Below, in pieces: positions 26,913-37,971 of a stretch of 64,000 nucleotides of DNA. The notes under the pieces were generated by a model. That model saw nothing but the letters and a program-made list of their open reading frames with translations, did not search any database and was not told the DNA's origin. The position numbers and the translations under genes were made by a program. The stretch lies in the NCBI RefSeq assembly GCF_004349145.1, contig NZ_SMFO01000005.1:168831-232830 (forward strand), written 5' to 3'. Numbering within the stretch: position 1 is the stretch's first letter; every line of letters begins with the position of its first letter. Source of the DNA: Flavobacterium hiemivividum (GTDB taxonomy: Bacteria; Bacteroidota; Bacteroidia; Flavobacteriales; Flavobacteriaceae).

Positions 26913-27911
26913 TTATTTATTTTCTAAAAATTCAAGCAAGGGAGTAATGAACTTATTAAAATCTTCTATATGAGGCATGTGTCCAATATTAGCTATTTCG
27001 ACTAGTTTAGAATTTGGTATTTTCTTTTGTGTTTCTTTTCCTAGAACCTCATATAAGCCCATTGTTTTCCGAACAGTATCACTCACCAAAGGTTTGCCTA
27101 CAGCAGTTCTATCTCTGGTTCCAATGATTAATAAAGTAGGACATTTTAAATTTTGAAACTCATACAATACCGGTTGGGTAAAAACCATGTCATACATCAA
27201 AGCCGAATTCCACGCTACTTTTTTGTAATCAGAATTTAAAGTCCATCCCGCCAAAAGATTCACCCATTCATCATATTCTGGTTTCCATTTCCCATCATAA
27301 TAACTCTCTAGCTGGTATTTTCTTATTCCTGCATAACTTTGTTTCAGTTCATTGTTGTACCACCAATCGACCGTTTGATAGGGCACTTTAAGTTTCCAAT
27401 CTTCTAAGCCTATCGGGTTTTCTAAGATTAACTTCTCTGTAAGTTCAGGATACATTAATGCAAAACGAGTCGCTAGCATTCCTCCCATCGAATGTCCTAA
27501 GACTGCAGTTCTTTGAATCCCGAGTGTATCTAAAACTTGCTTTGTATTTTGTGCTAATAGCTGAAAAGTATACTGAAAATGATCCGGCTTAGTTGATTTT
27601 CCAAAACCGATCTGATCTGGAACTATCACTCGGAAACCTTTTTTTGTCAAAGCAGCAATAGTCGTTTGCCAATAAGCTCCATTGAAATTTTTACCATGTA
27701 GCAACAAAATGTTTTTACCGTTATAATTACTCGGTTTCACATCCATATATCCCATTTTAAGTTCCTGTTGTTGGACTTTTAAAGTGATAAAATGTACTGG
27801 ATAAGGATAATCATAATTACTCAAATTAAGGTCCAACCATTTTAACGGGGCTTGTTGAGCAAACGAAAGCAGGCTGATAAAAAATAGCGGTAGAATAAAT
27901 TTAATTTTCAT
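26913..27911 (-). CDS. Secreted alpha/beta hydrolase
   Basis: A 332-residue alpha/beta-hydrolase-fold enzyme with a Sec signal peptide (MKIKFILPLFFISLLSFAQ). The oxyanion segment LLHGKNFNG lies near 70-77 and the nucleophile elbow GHSMGG holds Ser141. The histidine is in NIGHMPHIEDF near the C-terminus. The region PDQIGFGKSTKP is typical of esterase/epoxide-hydrolase-like members. The start at 27911 gives a clean signal peptide; an upstream in-frame start at 28025 would add 38 residues that no signal-peptide model explains. Substrate unknown. Confidence 0.88.
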   Translation of the reverse strand: MKIKFILPLFFISLLSFAQQAPLKWLDLNLSNYDYPYPVHFITLKVQQQELKMGYMDVKPSNYNGKNILLLHGKNFNGAYWQTTIAALTKKGFRVIVPDQIGFGKSTKPDHFQYTFQLLAQNTKQVLDTLGIQRTAVLGHSMGGMLATRFALMYPELTEKLILENPIGLEDWKLKVPYQTVDWWYNNELKQSYAGIRKYQLESYYDGKWKPEYDEWVNLLAGWTLNSDYKKVAWNSALMYDMVFTQPVLYEFQNLKCPTLLIIGTRDRTAVGKPLVSDTVRKTMGLYEVLGKETQKKIPNSKLVEIANIGHMPHIEDFNKFITPLLEFLENK

Positions 27912-27989
27912 TTTTGAACATTTAAAATTTTTAGGACGAAGTGTAAATTTAGACATAATAATTTTGAATGAAAAATAGTAGGAAAAATT

Positions 27990-28110
27990 TACAATTTGGA
28001 AACTAAAACACAATCCGAAGTACAAGCGCTAGCCCAGATCGAAACGGCATCCTATTGTTCCGGGGTTCGGAACAATAGATATAGTGGACAGCTGGAAATT
28101 GCTTCAAAAA
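27990..28110. ncRNA. Structured intergenic element, candidate small RNA or dispersed repeat
   Basis: A non-coding stretch with a perfect 11-bp hairpin (28052-28062 with 28068-28078, loop GGGTT). It is enclosed by shorter pairings, CCAG at 28034-28037 with CTGG at 28092-28095 and AAGC at 28024-28027 with GCTT at 28101-28104. The segment is richer in G and C than the surrounding intergenic DNA. On the plus strand it is followed within 20 bases by a terminator, so a transcript of roughly 150 bases could be made. From memory, similar GGGCTAG-containing palindromic units recur in Flavobacterium genomes, but I could not check this. The strand is uncertain. Confidence 0.4.
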
Positions 28111-28120
28111 AAAGTACAAA

Positions 28121-28154
28121 AAAAATGGCATCCATTACGAATGCCATTTTTATT
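28121..28154. terminator. Bidirectional terminator (M3 peptidase and structured element)
   Basis: An 11-bp perfect stem (28121-28131 with 28141-28151) with a 9-base loop and A/T runs on both sides. It lies 19 bases past the minus-strand peptidase stop and also just after the structured element on the plus strand. Confidence 0.82.
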
Positions 28155-28169
28155 ATTGTTGAACTTAGA

Positions 28170-30299
28170 TTACTTATCAGAAAGTCCTGCGTTCTCTAAA
28201 TAAGGTTCGATTTCCATATCGTGACCTATAAATTCTTTAAAAGCTTTATTTAAATCGACACTATTCCCTACCGATAAAATGTGTTTTCTAAAACGCTCAC
28301 TATTTTCTCTTGTTAAGCCGCCATTTGCTTTCATCCAGTCATATACATTATAATCTAATGTTTTAGACCAGGTATAAGCGTAATAACTCGCTGAATAACC
28401 GCCACTCCAAATATGAGCAAAATAAGGCGAATGGTATCTTGTAGGAACTTCGTTTACTAACAAGCCGTACTTTTTAAGCGCTTCATTTTCAAAAACTAAA
28501 GTCGGTTTAAAATCAGCTTCGTTTTCAACAGTATGCCAACTCATGTCTAATGTGGCTGCTGCCAAAAGTTCAGTTACATCATATCCTTTATTAAAAGTTT
28601 CTGCTTTTTTAATTTTTTCAATCAACGCCTGAGGAATCACCTCTTTAGTCTTATAATGAATCGCATAATTTTTTAGAACTTCAGGATCTAAAGCAGCGTG
28701 CTCATTAATTTGAGAAGGAAATTCCACAAAATCACGTGGGACATTAGTTCCAGAAAGACTAGTATAATTTTGATCTGCAAACAAACCATGTAATGTATGT
28801 CCGAATTCATGGAACATCGTAATTACATCATCAAAACTTATTAAGGAAGGGTTATCGTTAGCCGGTTTTGAAAAATTATAAACGTTTACAATTACTGGTT
28901 TTTGCTTTAAATAATGGGATTGATCAACAAAATTACTCATCCAAGCACCTCCATTTTTATTGTCTCTAGTATAGAAATCTAAATAATAGATCGCCATTGA
29001 TTTTCCATCGTTATCAAAAACTTCATAAGCCACAACATCTGGATGGTACACTGGTAAGTCTGTGCGTTGCTTGAAGGTAATACCATACATTTTTTTGGCT
29101 GCAAAAAACACTCCTTTTTCTAGCACTGTTGTCAACTCAAAATAGGGTTTAACTTCATTTTGATCTAAATCATATTTAGCCTTACGTACTTGCTCTGAGT
29201 AGAAATTCCAATCCCAAGGTTCTAATTTAAATCCACCATTTTGAGCGTCAATTAAATCTTGGATTTCTTTTGCTTCTACTTTTGCTTTAGCAACTGCTGG
29301 ACCAGCAATTTTCGCTAATAAATTCATTGCACGTTCTGGATTTTGAGCCATTTGGTCTTGTAATTTCCATTCTGCAAAATTCTTTTTTCCCATTAAGTTG
29401 GCTTTTTGCAAACGCAATTTGGCCATTTTTTCTAATACTTCGCGAGTATCACCATCGTCATTCTTTTCGGAACGAGTCCAAGACGATTTAAAGATTTTTT
29501 CTCGCGTTGCTCTATTGGTAAGACTTGGCAAAACTGGTTGTTGGGTAGTATTCAATAATCCTATTAAATACTTTCCTCCATGACCTGCTTCAGCGGCATT
29601 GGCTTTTGCAGCAGCAATTTCATTTGCGCTCAAACCCTCTAAATCTTTTACATTATCAAAAATAATAGCTCCGTTTTTACGTGCAACTAATAATTTAGTT
29701 CCGAAAAGCGTCCCTAAACTAGCTAGCTCTTCATTGATTTTTTTCATTTTTTCTTTATCGGCAGCAGATAAATTAGCACCCGCTAATTCAAATTCTTGCA
29801 AATAGTACTCTGTTAATTTTTTATCCTCTCCTTTTAAAGTTTTAAAATCTATCGATTTAAAACGCTTGTATAATTTACTATTCAAGTACATTTTATCGCT
29901 ATGCGCCGAAAAGATAGGCGCGTACTCAGCCTGTAAAGCTTGCAAACTAGAGTTTGTATTAGAACCTGTTAAATTATAAAAAACGCCTGTAGCTCTTTTT
30001 AAATCAACTCCCGAAGTCTCTAATGCAAGTACCGTATTTTGAAAAGTGGCTTTAGCAGGATTGTTTGCAATTGCCATTATTTCTTTGTCATGAGCACTTA
30101 ATCCATATTGAAAAGCAGGTTTAAAGTGTTCGTCTTTTATGAGATTAAAATGCGGTGCCTGATACTGCAGCGTACTTTTTTGTAAAAGAGGATTTTTCAT
30201 TTTAACCGAATTATTTTGTGAATGAAGGGTGTTAGTCTGCAAGACAGCCACAAACAAAAACAGGGCACTTGCCAGATTAATTTTAGAAATGATTTGCAT
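28170..30299 (-). CDS. dcp: M3 family peptidyl-dipeptidase
   Basis: A 709-residue zinc metallopeptidase of the thimet/oligopeptidase M3 family. The zinc motif HEFGHTLHGLF (HExxH) is near residue 496 and the third ligand glutamate lies about 25 residues later. An N-terminal signal-like segment ends around LHSQ (residue 28), suggesting export to the periplasm, as is common for Bacteroidota Dcp homologues. Dcp enzymes remove C-terminal dipeptides. Length and overall pattern (YYAYTWSKTLDYNVYDWM near the C-terminus) match the family. It is monocistronic, with a terminator behind it. Confidence 0.94.
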   Translation of the reverse strand: MQIISKINLASALFLFVAVLQTNTLHSQNNSVKMKNPLLQKSTLQYQAPHFNLIKDEHFKPAFQYGLSAHDKEIMAIANNPAKATFQNTVLALETSGVDLKRATGVFYNLTGSNTNSSLQALQAEYAPIFSAHSDKMYLNSKLYKRFKSIDFKTLKGEDKKLTEYYLQEFELAGANLSAADKEKMKKINEELASLGTLFGTKLLVARKNGAIIFDNVKDLEGLSANEIAAAKANAAEAGHGGKYLIGLLNTTQQPVLPSLTNRATREKIFKSSWTRSEKNDDGDTREVLEKMAKLRLQKANLMGKKNFAEWKLQDQMAQNPERAMNLLAKIAGPAVAKAKVEAKEIQDLIDAQNGGFKLEPWDWNFYSEQVRKAKYDLDQNEVKPYFELTTVLEKGVFFAAKKMYGITFKQRTDLPVYHPDVVAYEVFDNDGKSMAIYYLDFYTRDNKNGGAWMSNFVDQSHYLKQKPVIVNVYNFSKPANDNPSLISFDDVITMFHEFGHTLHGLFADQNYTSLSGTNVPRDFVEFPSQINEHAALDPEVLKNYAIHYKTKEVIPQALIEKIKKAETFNKGYDVTELLAAATLDMSWHTVENEADFKPTLVFENEALKKYGLLVNEVPTRYHSPYFAHIWSGGYSASYYAYTWSKTLDYNVYDWMKANGGLTRENSERFRKHILSVGNSVDLNKAFKEFIGHDMEIEPYLENAGLSDK

Positions 30300-30454
30300 A
30301 TTTTAAGTAGTTTAATTTTCGAGTCATAAAAGTAGTCAAAAAACAGAGTAGCTCAAACGTTTTCGTAACTATTGTCGCTTATTAAATCAAGTAGGTAAGC
30401 TTCTCAAAATTAGGACGACGCTCATAAAGAAATATCATTATATTTGCTTACTAA
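30300..30454. other. Intergenic sequence upstream of the carboxypeptidase remnant
   Basis: About 155 bases with no supportable gene. A -7-like TATATTTG occurs near 30440-30447, just ahead of the decayed reading frame, and may be a leftover promoter. Confidence 0.35.
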
Positions 30455-30616
30455 AAAACAAAATTTGGAGTTATTAAAAGAAAGCGTTCCTTTTCAATCC
30501 ATAAAAAAGGTGAAGGAAAAATCATTTTATTTACTGACAATACAAATTTTAGAGCGTTCTGGCTAGGTACAGAAAAGCTACTTTGGAACGCAATTTTCTT
30601 TAGCAAATTGATGTAA
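30455..30616 (+). pseudogene. C-terminal remnant of an M14 zinc carboxypeptidase
   Basis: An open frame of about 50 codons with no start codon, ending in TAA at 30614-30616. Its translation contains GEGKIILFTDNTNFRAFW and ends NAIFFSKLM. This resembles the extreme C-terminus of large secreted M14-family carboxypeptidases of Flavobacteria, where a strand-turn of the form FTDNxNFRxFWxGT is followed by LxxNAIFF. The upstream several hundred residues, with the catalytic domain, are missing. A rho-independent terminator still follows at 30675. I infer a deletion that left only the gene's tail. The identification rests on motif memory alone. Confidence 0.55.
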
Positions 30617-30674
30617 ACTCTTTAGTAATCTTTCAAAATACATATTCGAACAGAATTACTTTATAATTAAAATC

Positions 30675-30712
30675 CAGTCCCGCTTGGTAAAACCTTGCGG
30701 GACTGTTTTATT
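30675..30712 (+). terminator. Terminator after the carboxypeptidase remnant
   Basis: A GC-rich 9-bp stem (30675-30683 with 30697-30705) followed by a T-rich stretch. It has no intact gene in front of it and sits 120 bases before trmD. Confidence 0.8.
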
Positions 30713-30791
30713 AAAAAAACCTCAGAATAATAAAATACTTCTAAAAAAAATGGAGCTCAATAGCAAGATGAAGTCCTGATAAAAAACTTTG

Positions 30792-30799
30792 TATCTTTG
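30792..30799 (+). promoter_or_regulatory. -7 promoter element for trmD
   Basis: TATCTTTG, an exact TAnnTTTG match, 26 bases before the trmD ATG. Confidence 0.55.
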
Positions 30800-30825
30800 C
30801 ACTTTCAAAACTTACAAATAAAATT

Positions 30826-31503
30826 ATGCGCATTGATATTGTTACCGTTTTACCAGAATTGTTAAGAAGCCCATTTGAGGCTTCGATTATGAAACGTGCA
30901 ATCGACAAAGGATTGGTAGAAGTTCACTTCCACAATTTGCGAGATTATACCACTAACAGACAAAAAAGTGTAGACGATTATCCTTATGGTGGTGGTGCCG
31001 GGATGGTAATGACGGTTCAGCCTATCGATGCCTGTATCACACATTTGAAAAGCGAAAGAACCTACGATGAAATCATCTATATGTCACCTGATGGTGAGAC
31101 TTTAAACCAGAAAATGGCCAATACCATGTCGATGTATGAGAATATTATCATTTTGTGTGGACATTACAAAGGAGTAGATCAACGAGTGCGTGATCATTTT
31201 ATCACAAAGGAAATCTCCATTGGTGATTATGTTTTATCTGGCGGAGAATTAGGCGCTTTGGTTTTATCAGACGCTTTAATCCGATTAATTCCAGGTGTTT
31301 TAAGTGACGAAACCTCAGCATTGACAGATAGTTTTCAAGATGGTTTATTGTCCGGACCTATATATACAAGACCTGCCGACTACAAAGGATGGAAAGTTCC
31401 TGAAGTTTTAACCAGCGGAAATTTTGCCAAAATCGACAAATGGAGAGAGGACATGGCTTATGAACATACTAAAGATCGCAGACCGGATTTACTGGAAGAT
31501 TAG
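30826..31503 (+). CDS. trmD: tRNA (guanine-37-N1)-methyltransferase TrmD
   Basis: Essential SPOUT-class enzyme that methylates G37 next to the anticodon with S-adenosylmethionine and prevents +1 frameshifting. At 225 residues it has normal length. Visible motifs are [24 protein letters not shown], the knot segment [12 protein letters not shown] and [15 protein letters not shown], then RRPDLLED at the end. In many bacteria trmD sits in an rpsP-rimM-trmD-rplS operon; here only rplS follows, and rpsP and rimM are absent. Confidence 0.97.
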   Translation: MRIDIVTVLPELLRSPFEASIMKRAIDKGLVEVHFHNLRDYTTNRQKSVDDYPYGGGAGMVMTVQPIDACITHLKSERTYDEIIYMSPDGETLNQKMANTMSMYENIIILCGHYKGVDQRVRDHFITKEISIGDYVLSGGELGALVLSDALIRLIPGVLSDETSALTDSFQDGLLSGPIYTRPADYKGWKVPEVLTSGNFAKIDKWREDMAYEHTKDRRPDLLED

Positions 31504-31584
31504 ACATTATTTTATATTCTAAACACCTCATTATAAGAATTTAAATAATTCAAAATTTATAATTTATAATTCAAAATAATTTGC

Positions 31585-31592
31585 TACTTTTG
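31585..31592 (+). promoter_or_regulatory. -7 promoter element for rplS
   Basis: TACTTTTG, an exact TAnnTTTG match. It implies an rplS 5' UTR of about 65 bases and shows that rplS can be expressed independently of trmD. Confidence 0.6.
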
Positions 31593-31595
31593 CAG

Positions 31596-31664
31596 CCACT
31601 TTAGACTAACCTCTGGCGAGATCCGCGTATGTTGCTCTAATTCAAAACCATAATTAAATATATC
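31596..31664 (+). promoter_or_regulatory. Candidate ribosomal-protein leader upstream of rplS
   Basis: The predicted 5' UTR contains a G/C-richer stretch (about 31611-31640) in an otherwise AT-rich region, with possible pairings such as GAG/CTC around a GCG/CGC core. Autoregulatory L19 leaders have been proposed in Flavobacteria, which would fit. The fold is my hand estimate and weak. Confidence 0.4.
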
Positions 31665-32015
31665 ATGGCAGATTTGATGAAATTCGTTCAAGACGAATTC
31701 GTAACAAGAAAAGATTTCCCTGTATTTGCAGCTGGAGATACTATCACCGTTTACTACGAAATTAGAGAGGGTGAAAAAACGAGAACACAGTTTTTTAAAG
31801 GAGTTGTTATCCAAAGAAGAGGTTCTGGTAACACAGAAACTTTTACTATTCGTAAAATGTCAGGTGCTGTAGGTGTTGAGCGTATCTTCCCTGTAAACTT
31901 GCCAGCTTTACAAAAAGTTGAAATCAACAAAAAAGGTGCAGTTCGTAGAGCTAGAATTTTCTACTTCAGAGAACTTACTGGTAAAAAAGCAAAAATTAAA
32001 GACAAAAGAAGATAG
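31665..32015 (+). CDS. rplS: 50S ribosomal protein L19
   Basis: A 116-residue ribosomal protein located at the 30S-50S interface. Typical segments are FAAGDTITVYYEIREGEKTR, FKGVVIQRRGSG, TFTIRKMSGAVGVERIFP, and the basic C-terminus RRARIFYFRELTGKKAKIK. It has its own promoter element and terminator and follows trmD by 161 bases. Identification is certain. Confidence 0.98.
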   Translation: MADLMKFVQDEFVTRKDFPVFAAGDTITVYYEIREGEKTRTQFFKGVVIQRRGSGNTETFTIRKMSGAVGVERIFPVNLPALQKVEINKKGAVRRARIFYFRELTGKKAKIKDKRR

Positions 32016-32035
32016 TCAAATATCTCTTTATCATA

Positions 32036-32064
32036 AAAGTCTCGACATTGTCGGGACTTTTTTT
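32036..32064 (+). terminator. Terminator of rplS
   Basis: An 11-bp stem with one T-G pair (32036-32046 with 32050-32060), a 3-base loop and a T-run, 20 bases after the stop. Confidence 0.87.
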
Positions 32065-32206
32065 TGCGTTTTATTAAAAAAAAATAATAAAAATCTTATT
32101 TTATCTAAAAAAAGCAAGGAATCGACAATTTAAGACTACCAACATAACAATCTCACAATTCCTTTATTTCTATGTAAAATCCACTCTAATTTCAGTCTGA
32201 TTTTCA

Positions 32207-32214
32207 TATATTTG
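32207..32214 (+). promoter_or_regulatory. -7 promoter element for isocitrate dehydrogenase
   Basis: TATATTTG, an exact TAnnTTTG match, giving a 5' UTR of about 65 bases before the ATG at 32288. Confidence 0.55.
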
Positions 32215-32263
32215 CTTCGCCAAATTTTAGGCAAAACATACATTTCACATCCTAGTTAATTAG

Positions 32264-34510
<2,247 letters not shown>

Positions 34511-34535
34511 TTAATTTATCTTATTATTATACTCT

Positions 34536-34568
34536 AAAAGACAACCAGCAACGGTTGTCTTTTTTTTT
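34536..34568 (+). terminator. Terminator of icd
   Basis: An 11-bp perfect stem (34536-34546 with 34553-34563) with a 6-base loop and a nine-T run, 26 bases past the stop. Confidence 0.88.
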
Positions 34569-34644
34569 ATTACTATTTTTTTAACCTTTGTTTAATAGAA
34601 TTTTACGTACCATTGCATCAACTTTGTAATTCTAAATAAATAGT

Positions 34645-37026
34645 ATGTTTTTCAATAAAATTATCGTTTTAACTGTCGGTTTCTTATTTACACTTTCCTG
34701 CTATTCACAAGAAAAGTTTACACTTAGCGGCACGATTACCGATATAAAAAACAACGAAACGCTGATAGGCGTGAATGTGTATATTCCTGAAATTAAATCT
34801 AGTACAACAACAAATGAATACGGTTTTTATTCGATAACACTCCCTAAAAATAATTATACAGTTTTAATTAGCTACATCGGGTTTCAGACTGTATCTGAAA
34901 ATATAGAATTATCGGGAAACAAAAAAATGAACTTCAGCCTATCTGAAAGTGGTGAAATACTCCAAGAAGTTATCATTACAGATAATAGTCCGCGCAGTGC
35001 TATTCGCTCGCCAGAAATGAGCCTCAACAAGCTTTCCATTTCGGCCATTAAGAAAATGCCTGTTGTCCTAGGTGAAGTCGATGTAATAAAATCACTTTTA
35101 CTACTCCCTGGAGTAACAAATGCCGGTGAAGGCGCTTCTGGATTTAACGTTCGTGGTGGTGGCGCAGATCAAAATCTAATTTTACTGGATGAAGCAACCA
35201 TTTTTAATTCCTCTCATGTATTTGGTTTTTTCTCTGTTTTTAATCCTGATGCTATTAAAGATTTAAAGTTATATAAAGGTGGTATTCCAGCTAATTTTGG
35301 AGGTCGGGTTTCTTCTGTATTGGACATTTACCAAAAAGACGGAAGCAGCAAAGGATTCCACATGAATGGTGGTATAGGATTAATTTCATCCAGGCTATTA
35401 CTGGAAGGACCATTAGTAAAAGACAAAGGTTCTTTCTTGATAGGCGGCCGAAGCTCTTATGCCCATTTATTTTTAAAACTGTCTGAAGAGCAAAAAAACA
35501 ACTCTGCTTATTTTTATGATTTGAATACCAAACTGAGCTATAAATTAGATCCAAATAACAACTTATTTCTATCGGGATATTTTGGTAGAGATGTATTTTC
35601 AATAAACAAAAGCTTTTCTAATATTTATGGAAATTCGACTTTGAACCTAAGATGGAACCATCTTTTCTCAGACAAGTTATTTTCGAACCTTTCCCTAATT
35701 TACAGCGACTATTATTACGGATTGGATTTAGATTTCGTTGGCTTCAAATGGGATTCTGGTATTAAGAATTACAATATAAAATATGATTTCAAAAATTATA
35801 TTTCAGATAAATTTAAATTGAATTATGGTATAAACGCCATTTATTATGACTTTAATCCTGGAACTATAAAGCCATCCAATGAAGACTCCGGAATCAATTT
35901 CGATCAATTAGATAAAAAATATGCATTCGAACCGTCTCTTTATATTAGTGCCGTACAAGAAGTTTCAGATAGACTCTCTCTTTCTTATGGACTGCGATAC
36001 AGCCTTTTTTATAGATTAGGATCATCGACGGTGAATATATATGAAAATAACAGTCCGCTGACTTTCAATACAGATTTACAGATATATGAAAAGGCGACAC
36101 CTATAGGAACAAAATTCTATGATAAGAATAAAGTCATTCAAAGTTACAATAATCTAGAGCCTCGATTTTCAGTTTCGTATCAACTCAACGAGAACCAATC
36201 GATAAAAGGGAGCTACAATAGAATGACCCAATATTTACAATTAATATCTAATACTTCCTCACCTACTCCGCTAGATGTATGGATGCCAAGTGATAATTTT
36301 ATAAAACCTCAAATTGCAGATCAAGTAGCAGTTGGATATTTTAAGAATTTCAAAAATGATAGCTACTCGCTGGAGGTAGAAACCTATTATAAAGAGGTGA
36401 AAAACAGATTGGATTATACGGATGGCGCAAATTTAATTGCAAATAAAGCAATCGAACAAATCATTTTAAACGGCCAGTTACGATCCTATGGGATTGAATT
36501 ACTACTTCGAAAAAATGAAGGTAAATTAAACGGATGGATTTCCTATACGTTATCAAAGTCAGAGCAGCAAACTCCTGGAAGAACTGCAGAAGAGTCCGGA
36601 ATAAACAGCGGCAGTTGGTACAATTCTAGTTATGACAAGCCGCACAACCTTGCTGTAACTGCATCATACACTTTAAATGAGAAATGGTCTTTTGGCACCA
36701 ACTTTGCTTTGCAAACTGGACAACCAACGAGTTATCCTAACGGACAATATGAATACTTAGGAATTACCGTTCCGAGTTATGGATTACGAAATGAAAACCG
36801 TCTTCCCACCTATCATCATCTCGATGTTTCTGCCACCTTGACCCCGCGCAAAAATAAGAACCGAGAATGGCAAGGAGAATGGGTTTTTAGTGTTTACAAT
36901 TTATACAACAGAAGAAATGCGGCGTCTATTAATTTTAGGAAAAATGAAGACACAAGAAATAACGAGGCTGTAAAAACATCAATTTTTGGGATCGTTCCCG
37001 CAGTTAGTTACAATTTTAAATTTTAA
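34645..37026 (+). CDS. TonB-dependent receptor with carboxypeptidase-regulatory-like domain
   Basis: A 793-residue outer-membrane importer energised by TonB. It has a signal peptide to about residue 22 and a CarboxypepD-regulatory-like domain (about 24-103, GTITDIKNNETLIGVNVYIP). The plug (about 125-230) shows GASGFNVRGGGADQNLILLD, and a C-terminal beta-barrel follows, ending in Phe (SYNFKF). The plug variant with VRGGGADQN followed by a DUF4249 lipoprotein gene is a recurrent pair in Flavobacteria. The 28-base gap to that gene supports one operon. The imported substrate is unknown. Confidence 0.94.
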   Translation: MFFNKIIVLTVGFLFTLSCYSQEKFTLSGTITDIKNNETLIGVNVYIPEIKSSTTTNEYGFYSITLPKNNYTVLISYIGFQTVSENIELSGNKKMNFSLSESGEILQEVIITDNSPRSAIRSPEMSLNKLSISAIKKMPVVLGEVDVIKSLLLLPGVTNAGEGASGFNVRGGGADQNLILLDEATIFNSSHVFGFFSVFNPDAIKDLKLYKGGIPANFGGRVSSVLDIYQKDGSSKGFHMNGGIGLISSRLLLEGPLVKDKGSFLIGGRSSYAHLFLKLSEEQKNNSAYFYDLNTKLSYKLDPNNNLFLSGYFGRDVFSINKSFSNIYGNSTLNLRWNHLFSDKLFSNLSLIYSDYYYGLDLDFVGFKWDSGIKNYNIKYDFKNYISDKFKLNYGINAIYYDFNPGTIKPSNEDSGINFDQLDKKYAFEPSLYISAVQEVSDRLSLSYGLRYSLFYRLGSSTVNIYENNSPLTFNTDLQIYEKATPIGTKFYDKNKVIQSYNNLEPRFSVSYQLNENQSIKGSYNRMTQYLQLISNTSSPTPLDVWMPSDNFIKPQIADQVAVGYFKNFKNDSYSLEVETYYKEVKNRLDYTDGANLIANKAIEQIILNGQLRSYGIELLLRKNEGKLNGWISYTLSKSEQQTPGRTAEESGINSGSWYNSSYDKPHNLAVTASYTLNEKWSFGTNFALQTGQPTSYPNGQYEYLGITVPSYGLRNENRLPTYHHLDVSATLTPRKNKNREWQGEWVFSVYNLYNRRNAASINFRKNEDTRNNEAVKTSIFGIVPAVSYNFKF

Positions 37027-37053
37027 GAATGTAATTCGAAATAAAAAAATACT

Positions 37054-37875
37054 ATGAAAAAATCAATTCACTTTATCGTAATCTTACTATCAGTCCTCTT
37101 TGTCAGCTGTGAAGAAGTTGTTGACGTAGATCTAAATAATACTCCACCAAAACTAGTTATTGAAGCCTCTATAAACTGGTATAAAGAAACGACTGGAAGA
37201 GTACAAAAAGTAAAATTAACGACAACAGCAGACTACTTCAGCAATACAATTCCCACGGTATCTGGCGCCACCGTTTACATTACAAACAGTTCCAATATAC
37301 GATTTGATTTTATTGAAACCCCAAATACGGGAGAATACATCTGCAACAACTTTGTGCCAGTTATCAACGAAGACTACGTTTTAACTGTAATAGAGGACGG
37401 TGAAACTTATACGGCTACAGAAAAATTAAAATCAGTAGCTCCAATATCAGAAATAATACAAAATAACGAGGGTGGTTTTACAGGAAAAAACATTGAAATT
37501 AAAACGTACTTTACTGATCCGGATAACGAATCCAATTATTACTTATACAAATACAGTTATCCAAAGGAGAAAAAGATCAATTACAATGCTGATGAAGATA
37601 TCTTTTTTCAGGGAAATAAGTTTTTCAGTATTTCGCAAAATGACGACTTAGAGCAGGGAGACGAGATCGCTATTAGCCATTTCGGTATTTCGAAGTCTTA
37701 TTATAATTACATTAAAATACTAGTGAGTATTGCAGGCGGTAACGGTGGCGCACCTTTTCAATCTCCTCCTGCAACAGTGAGAGGAAATATTATCAACACC
37801 ACAAATGCAGCAAATTATCCACTGGGTTATTTTGCTCTGAGTGAAGCCGATACACGAACCTATATAATACAGTAG
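37054..37875 (+). CDS. DUF4249 family lipoprotein, partner of the TonB receptor
   Basis: A 273-residue lipoprotein. The signal peptide ends in LFVSCEE with the lipidated cysteine at position 19. The mature protein starts with EEVVDVDLNNTPPKLVIEASI, the typical opening of DUF4249 proteins, and continues as beta-rich sequence with VSGATVYITN. It is cotranscribed with the upstream receptor. By analogy with RagA/RagB and SusC/SusD, it may cover the receptor barrel from outside and help bind substrate, but this family is not a SusD homologue and the role is inferred. Confidence 0.88.
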   Translation: MKKSIHFIVILLSVLFVSCEEVVDVDLNNTPPKLVIEASINWYKETTGRVQKVKLTTTADYFSNTIPTVSGATVYITNSSNIRFDFIETPNTGEYICNNFVPVINEDYVLTVIEDGETYTATEKLKSVAPISEIIQNNEGGFTGKNIEIKTYFTDPDNESNYYLYKYSYPKEKKINYNADEDIFFQGNKFFSISQNDDLEQGDEIAISHFGISKSYYNYIKILVSIAGGNGGAPFQSPPATVRGNIINTTNAANYPLGYFALSEADTRTYIIQ

Positions 37876-37895
37876 TAAGCTTATTAGATTTTGAT

Positions 37896-37903
37896 TAACT
37901 TTG
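37896..37903 (+). promoter_or_regulatory. -7 promoter element for thiamine pyrophosphokinase
   Basis: TAACTTTG, an exact TAnnTTTG match, 68 bases before the start at 37972. Confidence 0.45.
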
Positions 37904-37971
37904 CAAACTGAAATTCGTTTGTGTAACAATCAAATTTTAAAATTAAAAACAACCAAAATCTAATTTCAAAA

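Noticed and set aside
27996..28199. 67-codon plus-strand frame across the structured element
   Set aside because: It runs through an 11-bp hairpin and a terminator into the antisense of the M3 peptidase, so coding is unlikely.
30463..30564. Alternative small frame beginning at TTG (LELLKESVPF...)
   Set aside because: It overlaps the carboxypeptidase-tail frame, has no ATG, and has no recognisable motif; the other frame carries the family-like sequence.
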